From Bog-473 sp963719485 (GTDB lineage: Bacteria > Actinomycetota > Acidimicrobiia > Acidimicrobiales > RAAP-2): a stretch of 64,000 nt of DNA. Below, one piece after another: positions 54,510-63,416 of this stretch. The translations under genes were made by a program, and so were the position numbers. The notes beneath the pieces were generated by a model. It made no database searches and had not been told where the DNA came from. It saw nothing but the letters and a program-made list of their open reading frames with translations. How positions within the stretch are numbered: the first letter of the stretch is position 1; every line of letters begins with the position of its first letter. The DNA lies in NCBI GenBank assembly GCA_963719485.1, contig OY970387.1:1736001-1800000 (forward strand), written 5' to 3'.

Positions 54510-56059
54510 GCCTGCTCCGCCGGCTCCCCACCCTCGGGGTGTCCGCCCTGCTGCTCGTCGGCGGCGGCTCGGGCCTGCTGGCCGCCGCGTTCTCCGACGG
54601 GCCGGCGGGAGCTGACAGCACGCTGGGCGGTTTCACGGTCACCGGGTTGGCGGAGGCGGTCACCGCCCAGTACGAGCAGCCGAACTTCCCCATCCCGGCC
54701 ACGCCCTCACTCGAGTTCGACGAGGGTTACGCGTCCACCACCGACAACTTCGGGCCGAGCGGCACGGCCACCGCGTCGAGCCTCTACCCGGGTCAGGTCG
54801 TGGCCAACGCCGGCCCCCAGCTCGCGCTGCTCGTACCGGGTGCGCCCCTCCCCCCGGCTCCGGTGTGGCCCGTGCAGGCCACCAGCGAGTTCCCACAGGC
54901 GCCCAACTCGGCCTCGACGGACGAGCCCGGTGTGAACATGGACGCCTCCAGCACGACCAACGGGAACACGGCCAGCGCCACTCTCGGTGACGATGCGGCG
55001 ACCGCGGGCTCGAACGGCGCCAACCCGACGCAGCAGGCGCCTTCGGGCTCGGGCAACCCGCTCGCCGGCTCCTCCGTCCTCATCGGCGTCGGCAACATGT
55101 CGGCGACCTCGTCGTCGCTGGCCCCCAGCACCTCGGCCAACGCCCAGGCCAGCGCGACCGATACGGGCATCTCCATCCTCGGTGGGTTCATCACCATCGG
55201 GAGCGTCACCTCGACGGCGACGGCCGTCTCCGATGGGACGACGGGCAAGCTCACGGGCTCGACGGCGGTGCAGAACATGGACATCGCCGGCCAGCCGGTG
55301 ACGGTCGACGCCAACGGGATCGCCGCCAACGGCCAGAGCGCACCGCTCGCCCTCCCGATCTCGTCCATCAACACGCTGCTCGGTGAATTGGGCATCTCCA
55401 TGTCGGTGACCAACCCCACCGACGCGGTCAACGGCCCCTCCGCGAGTCGGACCCTCGACGGTCTGAAGATCACCATCGATCTCAAGACTCTCGACGCGGC
55501 GGCGAACATGTTCGCGACGCTCCTGCCGGCGTCCCTGACCTCGCAGCTCCCGTTCGCCCTGCCCAACGACCAGCAACTGACCCTCGACCTGGCCACGGTC
55601 CAGGTGAGCTCGACCGCGTCGCCGGCGTTCATCGCGGGGAACAGCGGCAACAGCGGCGCGGCCTCCACGGCGACGACGTCGGCGCAGTCCGCCGTCTCGA
55701 GCCCCGCCTTCACCGGCAACTCGGGGACGGGGAGCTTCACCGGCACCTCCGGCACCGGCAGCACGTTCCCCGGGAGCGACACGTCGGGGTCGACGTCCCC
55801 GGCCGGCGGGTCCCCCGGTTCGGGCAGCCCGACGTCCAGCGCCTCGGCCCCGACCTCGGCCATCGCCCCGGCCTTCAAGGGGATCGGGGCGGCCTTGGTC
55901 CTCCTCGGCCTGCTCGCCGCTTCCGCACTCGCCTTCGCCTACAAGCGCGCCGACGACGCCACCGAGCTGCTCGGCTCCTCGTGCGCCGACGGCGACCCCC
56001 TCATGGAGCGCTTCACCGCGACCGCTGACGACCTCTCTGACTTCGGAGGAACGAGCTGA
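54506..56059 (+). CDS. Secreted, membrane-anchored surface protein of unknown function in the Liv operon
   Basis: 517 residues. N-terminal signal peptide (about 1-37: SLLRRLPTLGVSALLLVGGGSGLLAAAF), a long Ser/Thr/Gly/Ala-rich extracellular part, with a beta-type region (about 190-300, TDTGISILGGFITIGSVTSTATA), a Gly/Ser/Thr linker (about 385-450), then a C-terminal membrane span (about 455-478) and a short acidic cytoplasmic tail. GTG 54506 overlaps the small repeat ORF; a longer frame from 54347 lacks a signal at its start. No family recognised. Its place in a Liv operon suggests an accessory envelope role. Confidence 0.7.
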   Translation: MSLLRRLPTLGVSALLLVGGGSGLLAAAFSDGPAGADSTLGGFTVTGLAEAVTAQYEQPNFPIPATPSLEFDEGYASTTDNFGPSGTATASSLYPGQVVANAGPQLALLVPGAPLPPAPVWPVQATSEFPQAPNSASTDEPGVNMDASSTTNGNTASATLGDDAATAGSNGANPTQQAPSGSGNPLAGSSVLIGVGNMSATSSSLAPSTSANAQASATDTGISILGGFITIGSVTSTATAVSDGTTGKLTGSTAVQNMDIAGQPVTVDANGIAANGQSAPLALPISSINTLLGELGISMSVTNPTDAVNGPSASRTLDGLKITIDLKTLDAAANMFATLLPASLTSQLPFALPNDQQLTLDLATVQVSSTASPAFIAGNSGNSGAASTATTSAQSAVSSPAFTGNSGTGSFTGTSGTGSTFPGSDTSGSTSPAGGSPGSGSPTSSASAPTSAIAPAFKGIGAALVLLGLLAASALAFAYKRADDATELLGSSCADGDPLMERFTATADDLSDFGGTS

Positions 56060-56565
56060 TGAAACTGTTGGGAAGATCCGCCCCGGACCCCGGCCCGCTG
56101 ACCCGTGTCACGGGGCTTCCCGGCGACGACGTGGTCGCGCCGGCGGTCCCGCCGGCGCCGGAGCTCGAACCTTCGACCCCGGTGCCGACGCGCCTGCAGC
56201 GGCTCGCTGCGGTGGTGGACCGGGCCCGCCCGGGCCGCAGCGGGCGCAACGTCCGCAAGTGGATGGAGACGATCGGCATGTCGCTCATCGTCTTCGGCTT
56301 CGTGTGCATCCTCCTCGGCTGGTACGGCGCGGCGCACAGTCCCTACCTGTACCAGGAGGTCCCGTACCTCATCTCGGGCGGCCTGCTCGGGGTGGCCCTG
56401 GTGATCGGCGGCGGCGTGTTCGTGCGCTGCGCCTGGAGCATGCGCCAGGTGGAGGAGGACCGGCGCAACGCGCTGGCCATCGTCCGCTCCGTCGACCGGC
56501 TCGAGCGGATTCTGCGCAGCCTGGACGAGACGCGCCGGGTCGAGCAGGACGAGCACGTCCGGTGA
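56059..56565 (+). CDS. Two-span membrane protein of unknown function in the Liv operon
   Basis: 168 residues. Pro-rich N-terminus (about 1-45), two membrane spans (about 72-92 and 101-122) joined by a short loop SPYLYQEVPYLIS, then a charged coiled-coil-like C-terminus (MRQVEEDRRNALAIVRSVDRLERILRSLDETRRV). ATG 56059 overlaps the previous stop (TGATG) and its own stop overlaps the next GTG (GTGA). No family recognised; tight coupling suggests function with the transporter or surface protein. Confidence 0.72.
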   Translation: MKLLGRSAPDPGPLTRVTGLPGDDVVAPAVPPAPELEPSTPVPTRLQRLAAVVDRARPGRSGRNVRKWMETIGMSLIVFGFVCILLGWYGAAHSPYLYQEVPYLISGGLLGVALVIGGGVFVRCAWSMRQVEEDRRNALAIVRSVDRLERILRSLDETRRVEQDEHVR

Positions 56566-58211
56566 GGCCCCTGCCGGGACCCACGCGTCCACGCCAACGC
56601 CAACGCCTGGCCCTCGCACTCTCTGTGGCGGTCCTGGCCCTGCTCGCGTCGGCCTGCGGGTCCCGCCTCAGCGGGAACCAGGCCGCGCTGGCCCGGGGCG
56701 GAAACTCGGCGAACGGCACGGTCGCCGCCAACGGCGGGGTCGGCACCGGTGGATCCGGCACGGAGGCCCTGGGTGCCACCTCGGGACCGTGCGCGTCCTC
56801 GACCGGTTCCCCGACGACGACCACACCGACCACCGCGGCCAAGGGGAAGTCGACCTCCACCACATCGACCTCCACCACCACCACCACCGTCCCGTGTAGT
56901 TCCACCGCACTGGCCAGTGGCCCGACCGGATCCTCTGGGGGGACTCCGGGCCACACGGCGACGGTCGCCCCCGCCGCCGGCGGCGCAGCGGCCGCCGGTC
57001 CCGCCACCGCGGCCGCAACGTCGGCCGCCCCCTGCGGCGCCAACGGGAACCAGGCCCCGGCGCGGGGCAACGGCGGCGCCACCGGTCCCGGCGTCACGGC
57101 CACCACCATCAACGTCGGCAACATCGCCAGCATCAGCGGCGTGGCACCGGGCCTGACGCAGAGCGCGCAGCAGGCGACCGAGGCCTGGGCCGCCTACGTC
57201 AACAGCACCGGCGGCATCTGCGGCCGCCAGATCAAGGTGCAACCCTTCGACGACGGCAACGACTCGGGCACCAACTACGCCGACGCCCAGCAGGCCTGCT
57301 CCAGCGACTTCGCCATGGTGGGCAACGCCTCGGGCTTCGACGACGGGAGCGCGCAGGCGGTCGGCGCATGCGGCATCCCCGACATGGCGGCCGAGGTCTC
57401 GACGGCGGCGGCGGGCGGCACCGCCGACATCTTCGGCGCTAGCCCGGGCAACGACCATTACTGGTCGCTGGGGCCGGCCAACTACCTCAAGTCGACCTAC
57501 CCCAACGCGGTGGGCAAGGCGGCGATGATCTACCTCAACGTCTCGGCCACCCAGACCCAGGCGGCCCACGAGGTCTCGGCCTACACCGGCGACGGCTTCC
57601 ACTACGTGTACAACACCTCGACCACGCCGACCAACGCCAACTACGCCGCCAACGTGCAGGCCATGCAGAGCGCCGGGGCGCAGTACGTGACGGAGTACTC
57701 CGACGCCTCCTCGGCCGAGCGGCTCCTCCAGGCCATGCAGCAGGCCAACTACGCCCCGCAGGTGGTCGACTGGTTCTCCGAGGAGTACTCGCCGCAGTTC
57801 GCCCAGCAGACCGCTCCCGAGTCCAACGGCGACCTGGTGCTCATGTCAGCGACGGCGGCCTACTCGGAGGCGAGCTCCAACCCCGGCCTGCAGCTCATGA
57901 TGAGCTGGATGAACCGGGTGGCGCCCGGCTACCACCAGGACATCTTCGCCATGTTGGCCTGGTCCGCCGGCCTGGCCTTCGAGCAGGCGGCCAAGGCGGT
58001 TGGCCCCGGCCTCACCCGCGCCGCGCTGATCTCGAAGATCCAGGGCATCACCAACTGGACCGGTGACGGCGTCACCCCGCCGGTGAACATCGGGCAGAAG
58101 ATCCCCTCGAAGTGCTTCTTCTACATGAAGATCGAGAACGGGGCCTTCCAGCGGGTGTACCCGACCGCCCCCAACACCTACGACTGCAACAGCGGCTACG
58201 CGCAGTACTAG
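56562..58211 (+). CDS. livK: Branched-chain amino-acid ABC transporter substrate-binding lipoprotein (LivK type)
   Basis: 549 residues, longer than usual 380-420. Lipoprotein signal with lipobox LLASAC (Cys about 32). Residues about 35-165 are a low-complexity Thr/Ser/Gly/Ala linker with Thr runs and several Cys. The type I periplasmic-binding fold follows from about 172: INVGNIASISGVAPGLTQSA, TEAWAAYVNSTGGICGRQI, ANVQAMQSAGAQYV, VDWFSEEYSPQF. GTG 56562 overlaps the preceding stop. Ligand not predictable; amides, short acids and amino acids are all known for this family. Confidence 0.9.
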   Translation: MRPLPGPTRPRQRQRLALALSVAVLALLASACGSRLSGNQAALARGGNSANGTVAANGGVGTGGSGTEALGATSGPCASSTGSPTTTTPTTAAKGKSTSTTSTSTTTTTVPCSSTALASGPTGSSGGTPGHTATVAPAAGGAAAAGPATAAATSAAPCGANGNQAPARGNGGATGPGVTATTINVGNIASISGVAPGLTQSAQQATEAWAAYVNSTGGICGRQIKVQPFDDGNDSGTNYADAQQACSSDFAMVGNASGFDDGSAQAVGACGIPDMAAEVSTAAAGGTADIFGASPGNDHYWSLGPANYLKSTYPNAVGKAAMIYLNVSATQTQAAHEVSAYTGDGFHYVYNTSTTPTNANYAANVQAMQSAGAQYVTEYSDASSAERLLQAMQQANYAPQVVDWFSEEYSPQFAQQTAPESNGDLVLMSATAAYSEASSNPGLQLMMSWMNRVAPGYHQDIFAMLAWSAGLAFEQAAKAVGPGLTRAALISKIQGITNWTGDGVTPPVNIGQKIPSKCFFYMKIENGAFQRVYPTAPNTYDCNSGYAQY

Positions 58212-58225
58212 GCCGCACTCGACCC

Positions 58226-60139
58226 ATGCACGAATTCCTCGAGTTCACCATCATCGGCATCGTCCTCGGCTCGGCCTACGCGGTCGCGGCGAGCGGACTG
58301 GTGGTCACCTACGCCACGTCCGGGATCTTCAACATCGCCCACGGGGCCATCGGCATGTTCATGGCCTTCGTGTACTGGCAGTTGTCGGTCGGGTGGCACA
58401 TGAACACCGCGCTGGCCTTCGTGCTCACGGTCTTCGTGCTGGCGCCTCTCCTGGGGGCGGTGATCGAGCGGGGCGTGATCCAGTGGATGGACCCCCGCAA
58501 CGTGGCCACGGCGCTGGCCGTCACCGTCGGGCTGACCCTGCTCTTCTTCGGTCTGGTCAACAGCTACCTCTGGCCGCCGACGGCCCGGGTGGTGCCCCAG
58601 TTCTTCGGGTTCAGCGGCTTCACCTTCCTCGGGGTGAAGATCACGTGGGAGGAAGTCATCACCGTCGGCGCCGCCATCGCCATCGCCGTGGGCCTGCGCC
58701 TGTTCCTGTACCGGACCCGGACGGGCATCGCGATGCGCGGCGTGGTGGACAACCGCGACCTGATCGGACTCTTCGGCGGCCGGTCCACCCGGCTCTCCAC
58801 CCTGAGCTGGTCCATCGGGGCCTCGCTGGCCTCGGTGGCCGGCATCCTCGTCGCCCCCCGCCTGCAGCTGCAGCCGCTCATCCTCACCCTGCTCGTGATC
58901 GACGCCTACGCGGCCGCCGTGATCGGGCGCCTCCGCAGCCTGCCCATGACCTTCCTCGGCGCGCTCATCGTCGGCCTCGCCTCGTCCTACGCCGTGGGCT
59001 ACGTGCCCAGCACGGGAATCTGGTCCTCGACTCCGGTGCAGGGCACGCTGACGCTGTCGGTGCCCACCGTCATCCTCTTCATCGCCCTGCTCATCCTTCC
59101 CATGGACCGCATCCGCAGCGGCACTCTGCAACGCCACGTGCCGCTGGCCCCGGCCAGCTTCCTGCGCTCCCTGCAGGGCGGGGTCCTGCTGGTGGTCGCC
59201 GTGGTCGTGGCCGTGTCGTTCCTGGACCCGGGCAACGTGGTCAAGCTGGGCATCGGCCTGGCCTTCGGGCTCATCTGCCTCTCCCTCGTCCCCCTGACCG
59301 GATGGGGCGGCTATGTCTCCATCTGCCAGCTCACCTTCGCCGGGCTGGGCGCCTACGCCATGTACAAGTTCGGCAGCGGGGGTTCGTTGCTCGGCCTGCT
59401 CATGGCGGGGGTGCTCGCCGGCGGGGTCGGGGCCGTGATCTCGTTGCCGGCGCTCCGCCTGCGCGGCCTCTACCTGGCCCTGCTCACCATGGCCTTCGCC
59501 AGCCTGATGGACAACGCCTTCTTCCCGTGGTCCGCCGTCTTCGGCTTCGACGGCTCCGTCCCCATCCACCGCCCCGAGCTGTTCGGCCTGAACGTGAGCT
59601 CGGACAAGGCCTTCACCATCTTCCTGGCCGTGGTGTTCGCGCTGTTCTCCATCGCCATCCTGGCCCTGCGTCGGGGGCCCTTCGGCCGGGTCCTCGTCGC
59701 CGCCAAGGACTCCGAGGCGGCCTGCGCCACCCTCGGGCTCTCGCTGACGACGACCAAGCTGGTCGTGTTCACGCTCTCGGCCGCCATGGCGGGGGTGGCC
59801 GGCGCGCTCTTCGGGGCCGCCGAGGCGGTGGCCGGCGGGACCAACTTCGAGATGTTCGAGAGCCTCCTGATCCTGGCCGTGGTGGCCATCGGCGGTGCCT
59901 CGGTGTGCTCGGGAGCCCTGGCCGGCGGCCTGGCCATCGGCTTCCTGCCCAGCAACGCCGAGGACGTCTTCATCGGAGCCGGCACTGTGGCCCTGGCCTT
60001 CTACCCCGACGGGGTGCTGCCCCTGGCGTACTCCCGCTTCAACCGGTGGTGGAGCGGGCTGACCGCGCCCCGGGGCGCCCCGGCAGCGCCGCCGGCGGAT
60101 GAGCGGGCCGGGACCCTCGCCGGCACCCGGGCCGCCTGA
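58226..60139 (+). CDS. Fused branched-chain amino-acid ABC permease (LivH-LivM)
   Basis: 637 residues. First half LivH-like (VLGSAYAVAASGLVVTYATSGIFNIAHGA, MRGVVDNRDLIGLFGG) and second half, from about 315, LivM-like (GLAFGLICLSLVPLTGWGGYVSICQLTFAGLGAYA, LRLRGLYLALLTMAFA, RGPFGRVLVAAKDSEAACATLGL), about sixteen membrane spans in all. Usually the two permeases are separate proteins. ATG 58226 follows livK by 14 bases. With LivG, LivF and LivK it completes one transporter. Confidence 0.94.
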   Translation: MHEFLEFTIIGIVLGSAYAVAASGLVVTYATSGIFNIAHGAIGMFMAFVYWQLSVGWHMNTALAFVLTVFVLAPLLGAVIERGVIQWMDPRNVATALAVTVGLTLLFFGLVNSYLWPPTARVVPQFFGFSGFTFLGVKITWEEVITVGAAIAIAVGLRLFLYRTRTGIAMRGVVDNRDLIGLFGGRSTRLSTLSWSIGASLASVAGILVAPRLQLQPLILTLLVIDAYAAAVIGRLRSLPMTFLGALIVGLASSYAVGYVPSTGIWSSTPVQGTLTLSVPTVILFIALLILPMDRIRSGTLQRHVPLAPASFLRSLQGGVLLVVAVVVAVSFLDPGNVVKLGIGLAFGLICLSLVPLTGWGGYVSICQLTFAGLGAYAMYKFGSGGSLLGLLMAGVLAGGVGAVISLPALRLRGLYLALLTMAFASLMDNAFFPWSAVFGFDGSVPIHRPELFGLNVSSDKAFTIFLAVVFALFSIAILALRRGPFGRVLVAAKDSEAACATLGLSLTTTKLVVFTLSAAMAGVAGALFGAAEAVAGGTNFEMFESLLILAVVAIGGASVCSGALAGGLAIGFLPSNAEDVFIGAGTVALAFYPDGVLPLAYSRFNRWWSGLTAPRGAPAAPPADERAGTLAGTRAA

Positions 60140-60310
60140 ATCCGGGCGGCGGCCCACCCGGCGCGGCTCGCCGGGCGCGATTTGCCTGCACCGCGCGATT
60201 GTCGGACCCCCAGGTAGCAGCTATCATTGAATCCCTGCCATGTGCGGCTGCGGCCGGCGCGCGAGCGCCACGCACGTGGGATTCACATTCTGATTAGCGA
60301 GAGGTAGCGC
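60140..60310 (+). promoter_or_regulatory. str-operon promoter region
   Basis: TTGTCG (60199-60204), 17-bp spacer, TATCAT (60222-60227): a strong sigma-70-type promoter, start expected near 60234, leaving a leader of about 77 bases to rpsL with GAGAGGTAG before the GTG. No gene lies in this 171-bp gap and no convincing terminator for the Liv operon was seen. Confidence 0.65.
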
Positions 60311-60682
60311 GTGCCCACAATCGCCCAGCTCGTCCGCAAGGGACGGCAGGCCAAGGTGACGAAGACCAAGACCCCCGCCCTGAAGGGCGCGCCCCAGCGG
60401 CGGGGGGTGTGCACCCGCGTCTACACGACCACCCCGAAGAAGCCGAACTCTGCGCTGCGCAAGGTGGCCCGCGTGCGTCTGTCCTCGGGGGTCGAGATCA
60501 CGGCCTACATCCCCGGCGTCGGCCACAACCTCCAGGAGCACTCCATCGTCCTCGTCCGCGGCGGCCGGGTGAAGGACCTCCCCGGCGTCCGCTACAAGGT
60601 CGTACGCGGGGCCCTCGACACCTCGGGCGTGCGCGAGCGCAGCCAGGCCCGCAGCCGTTACGGCGCCAAGAAGGAGTCCTAG
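60311..60682 (+). CDS. rpsL: 30S ribosomal protein S12
   Basis: 123 residues. PTIAQLVRKGRQAKVTKTKTP, GVCTRVYTTTPKKPNSALRKVARV, VRGGRVKDLPGVRYK. The two Lys classically changed in streptomycin resistance (in TPKKPNSA and RVKDLPG) are wild type. GTG start after GAGAGGTAG. First gene of the str operon, two bases before rpsG. Confidence 0.98.
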   Translation: MPTIAQLVRKGRQAKVTKTKTPALKGAPQRRGVCTRVYTTTPKKPNSALRKVARVRLSSGVEITAYIPGVGHNLQEHSIVLVRGGRVKDLPGVRYKVVRGALDTSGVRERSQARSRYGAKKES

Positions 60683-60684
60683 GC

Positions 60685-61155
60685 ATGCCCCGTAGTGGAC
60701 CCGCCCCCCGGCGTGAGCTCGCCCCCGACCCCGTCTACCGCTCCGTCCTGGTCACCCAGGTCGTCAACAAGATCCTGTCCCGCGGCAAGCGCACGCTCGC
60801 CGAGCGCATCGTCTACAACGCCCTCGAGCAGGTGCAGGAGAAGTCCGGCGGCGACCCGGTGGCCGCGCTCAAGCGCGCCGTGGAGAACACCCGGCCCGAG
60901 GTCGAGGTGAAGTCCCGCCGTGTCGGTGGCGCCACCTACCAGGTGCCGGTCGAGGTGCGGCCGCGGCGCGCCACCACGCTGGCCATCCGCTGGTTGACCA
61001 CGTTCTCGCGCCAGCGCCGGGAGAAGACCATGGCCGAGCGCCTGGCCAACGAGATCCTCGACGCCTCGAACAACATCGGGGCCTCGGTGAAGCGCCGCGA
61101 GGACATGCACAAGATGGCGGAGTCGAACCGCGCCTTCGCCCACTACCGCTGGTAG
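60685..61155 (+). CDS. rpsG: 30S ribosomal protein S7
   Basis: 156 residues, standard length. MPRSGPAPRRELAPDPVYRS, VNKILSRGKRTLAERIVY, VGGATYQVPVEVRP, and C-terminal KMAESNRAFAHYRW. S7 nucleates the 30S head and in E. coli represses the str operon. ATG 60685 comes two bases after the rpsL stop; the frame extends upstream inside rpsL without meaning. Confidence 0.98.
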   Translation: MPRSGPAPRRELAPDPVYRSVLVTQVVNKILSRGKRTLAERIVYNALEQVQEKSGGDPVAALKRAVENTRPEVEVKSRRVGGATYQVPVEVRPRRATTLAIRWLTTFSRQRREKTMAERLANEILDASNNIGASVKRREDMHKMAESNRAFAHYRW

Positions 61156-61185
61156 TGGACCCGACCGACACGACACCGGACCACC

Positions 61186-63285
61186 ATGGCTGAAGCCCTC
61201 CCCACACGCGACTTCCCGCTCGCCAAGACCCGCAACATCGGGATCATGGCCCACATCGACGCTGGCAAGACCACCACGACCGAGCGCATCCTCTATTACA
61301 CCGGCCGCAACTACAAGATCGGCGAGGTGCACGAGGGCGCGGCGACCATGGACTGGATGGTCCAGGAGCAGGAGCGCGGCATCACGATCACCTCGGCAGC
61401 CACCACCTGCTCGTGGCGCGACAACTGGATCAACATCATCGACACCCCGGGCCACGTCGACTTCACGGTCGAGGTGGAGCGGTCCCTGCGCGTCCTCGAC
61501 GGCGCGGTGGCCGTGTTCGACGCCGTCGCCGGCGTGGAGCCCCAGACCGAGACGGTGTGGCGCCAGGCCAACAAGTACAACGTGCCCCGCATCTGCTTCG
61601 TCAACAAGATGGACCGCATCGGCGCCGACTTCGAGCGCACGGTCGAGATGATCCGCGACCGCCTCGACGCCCTGCCGGCGGTGATCCAGCTGCCCATCGG
61701 GTCCGAGTCCGAGTTCAAGGGCGTCATCGACCTGCTCGAGGAGAAGGCCCTCGTGTGGTCCTCGGACATGGGCGAGGAGTGGGAGACCCTCGACGTCCCC
61801 GAGAACATGGCCGCCGAGACCGAGGACGCCAGGCACCAGCTCATCGACGTCGTGTCGAACTTCGACGACACCATCATGGAGAAGTACCTGGCCGAGGAGC
61901 CCATCACGGCCGACGACCTGCGCCGCGCCCTGCGCACGGCCACCCTGGCCGCCGCCGTGGTGCCGGTCCTGTGCGGCTCGGCCTTCAAGAACAAGGGCGT
62001 GCAGCCGATGCTCGACGCCGTCGTCGACTTCCTGCCCAGCCCGCTCGACCTCCCGCCCACCCAGGGCCACCGGCCGAACCACACCGAGGACATCGAGGAG
62101 CGCAAAGCGGACGACTCCGACGCCTTCTCGGCGCTGGCCTTCAAGATCATGACCGACCCCTTCGTCGGCAAGCTGACCTACATCCGCGTGTACTCGGGCA
62201 CGCTGACCAAGGGCTCGTCCATCACCAACTCCACCAAGGACAAGAAGGAGCGGGTCGGCCGCATCCTGCAGATGCACGCCAACCACCGCGAGGACAAGGA
62301 CGCCATCTTCGCCGGCGACATCATGGCCGTCGTCGGCCTGAAGAACACCACGACCGGTGACACCCTCAGCGATCCGGGCCGCCCCATCGTGCTCGAGGCC
62401 CTGGAGTTTCCCGAGCCGGTGATCCACGTGGCGGTCGAGCCCAAGACGAAGGCGGACCAGGACAAGCTGTCCCGGGCCCTCTACTCGCTCAGCGAGGAGG
62501 ACCCCACGTTCCGGGTGCGCTCCGACGAGGAGACGGGCCAGACCGTGATCTCGGGCATGGGCGAGCTGCACCTCGAGGTGCTGGTCGACCGCATGCTGCG
62601 CGAGTTCAGCGTCGACGCCAACGTGGGCAAGCCCCAGGTGGCCTACCGCGAGACGATCCGCAAGCCCGTCGAGAAGATCGAGGAGCGCTACATCCGCCAG
62701 ACCGGTGGCCGGGGCCAGTACGGCCACGTGGTCATCAGCGCCGAGCCCACCGGGCCCGGGGGCGGTTACGAGTTCATCGACAAGATCAGCGGCGGCGTCA
62801 TCCCCAAGGAGTACATCCCCTCGGTCGACGCCGGCATTCAGGAGGCGCTCACCGCCGGGGTGCTGGCGGGCTACCCGACCGTCGACATCCGGGTGACCCT
62901 CACCTACGGGTCGTACCACGACGTGGACTCCTCGGAGATGGCCTTCAAGATCGCCGGGTCGATGGCGGTCAAGAAGGCGATCAGGGCGGCCAGCCCGGTG
63001 CTGCTGGAGCCGGTCATGGAGGTGACGGTGACCGTGCCGGACGATTTCCTGGGCGCGGTGACCGGCGACCTCTCCTCTCGGCGGGGGCGGATGGAGGGCA
63101 TGGAGCAGCAGGGGACCAGCCACGTCGTCAAGGCGCTTGTCCCGCTCGCCGATATGTTCGGCTACTCTACTGACCTGCGTTCGCGCACCCAGGGTCGCGC
63201 CACGTACACGATGCAGTTCCATTCGTACCACCAGGTTCCGGAGTCGATCTCCAAGGAGATCATCGCCCGGGCGCAAGGGGAATAA
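61186..63285 (+). CDS. fusA: Elongation factor G
   Basis: 699 residues. GTPase domain: P-loop AHIDAGKTTTTERIL (about 20), RGITITSAATT, DTPGHVDFTVEV, NKMDRIGAD. Domains II to V follow (GYEFIDKISGGVIPKEYIPSV, LTYGSYHDVDSSEMAFKIAGS). Drives translocation. 30 bp after rpsG; only a weak purine-rich site precedes the ATG. Confidence 0.98.
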   Translation: MAEALPTRDFPLAKTRNIGIMAHIDAGKTTTTERILYYTGRNYKIGEVHEGAATMDWMVQEQERGITITSAATTCSWRDNWINIIDTPGHVDFTVEVERSLRVLDGAVAVFDAVAGVEPQTETVWRQANKYNVPRICFVNKMDRIGADFERTVEMIRDRLDALPAVIQLPIGSESEFKGVIDLLEEKALVWSSDMGEEWETLDVPENMAAETEDARHQLIDVVSNFDDTIMEKYLAEEPITADDLRRALRTATLAAAVVPVLCGSAFKNKGVQPMLDAVVDFLPSPLDLPPTQGHRPNHTEDIEERKADDSDAFSALAFKIMTDPFVGKLTYIRVYSGTLTKGSSITNSTKDKKERVGRILQMHANHREDKDAIFAGDIMAVVGLKNTTTGDTLSDPGRPIVLEALEFPEPVIHVAVEPKTKADQDKLSRALYSLSEEDPTFRVRSDEETGQTVISGMGELHLEVLVDRMLREFSVDANVGKPQVAYRETIRKPVEKIEERYIRQTGGRGQYGHVVISAEPTGPGGGYEFIDKISGGVIPKEYIPSVDAGIQEALTAGVLAGYPTVDIRVTLTYGSYHDVDSSEMAFKIAGSMAVKKAIRAASPVLLEPVMEVTVTVPDDFLGAVTGDLSSRRGRMEGMEQQGTSHVVKALVPLADMFGYSTDLRSRTQGRATYTMQFHSYHQVPESISKEIIARAQGE

Positions 63286-63318
63286 CCCCGATCCGCCCCG
63301 GCGCGCACCGGACAGATT

Positions 63319-63350
63319 TCAGATCACACAGATTCTCAGATCACACAGAT
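63319..63350 (+). repeat. Two direct copies of a 15-bp sequence between fusA and tuf
   Basis: TCAGATCACACAGAT at 63319-63333 and 63336-63350, period 17. The stretch to about 63370 is AC/AG-rich and unstructured, quite unlike the GC-rich neighbourhood. It lies in the leader of tuf. Confidence 0.85.
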
Positions 63351-63416
63351 CGCAGAAAGAGACAGACAGCGTCAGGGCCACCGTGGCCATGACAAGGAGC
63401 AGGGAGTAGCGAGGCG

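Noticed and set aside
63319..63350. A replication origin or iteron array
   Set aside because: Only two copies, no DnaA-box-like sequence, and it lies inside the str operon.
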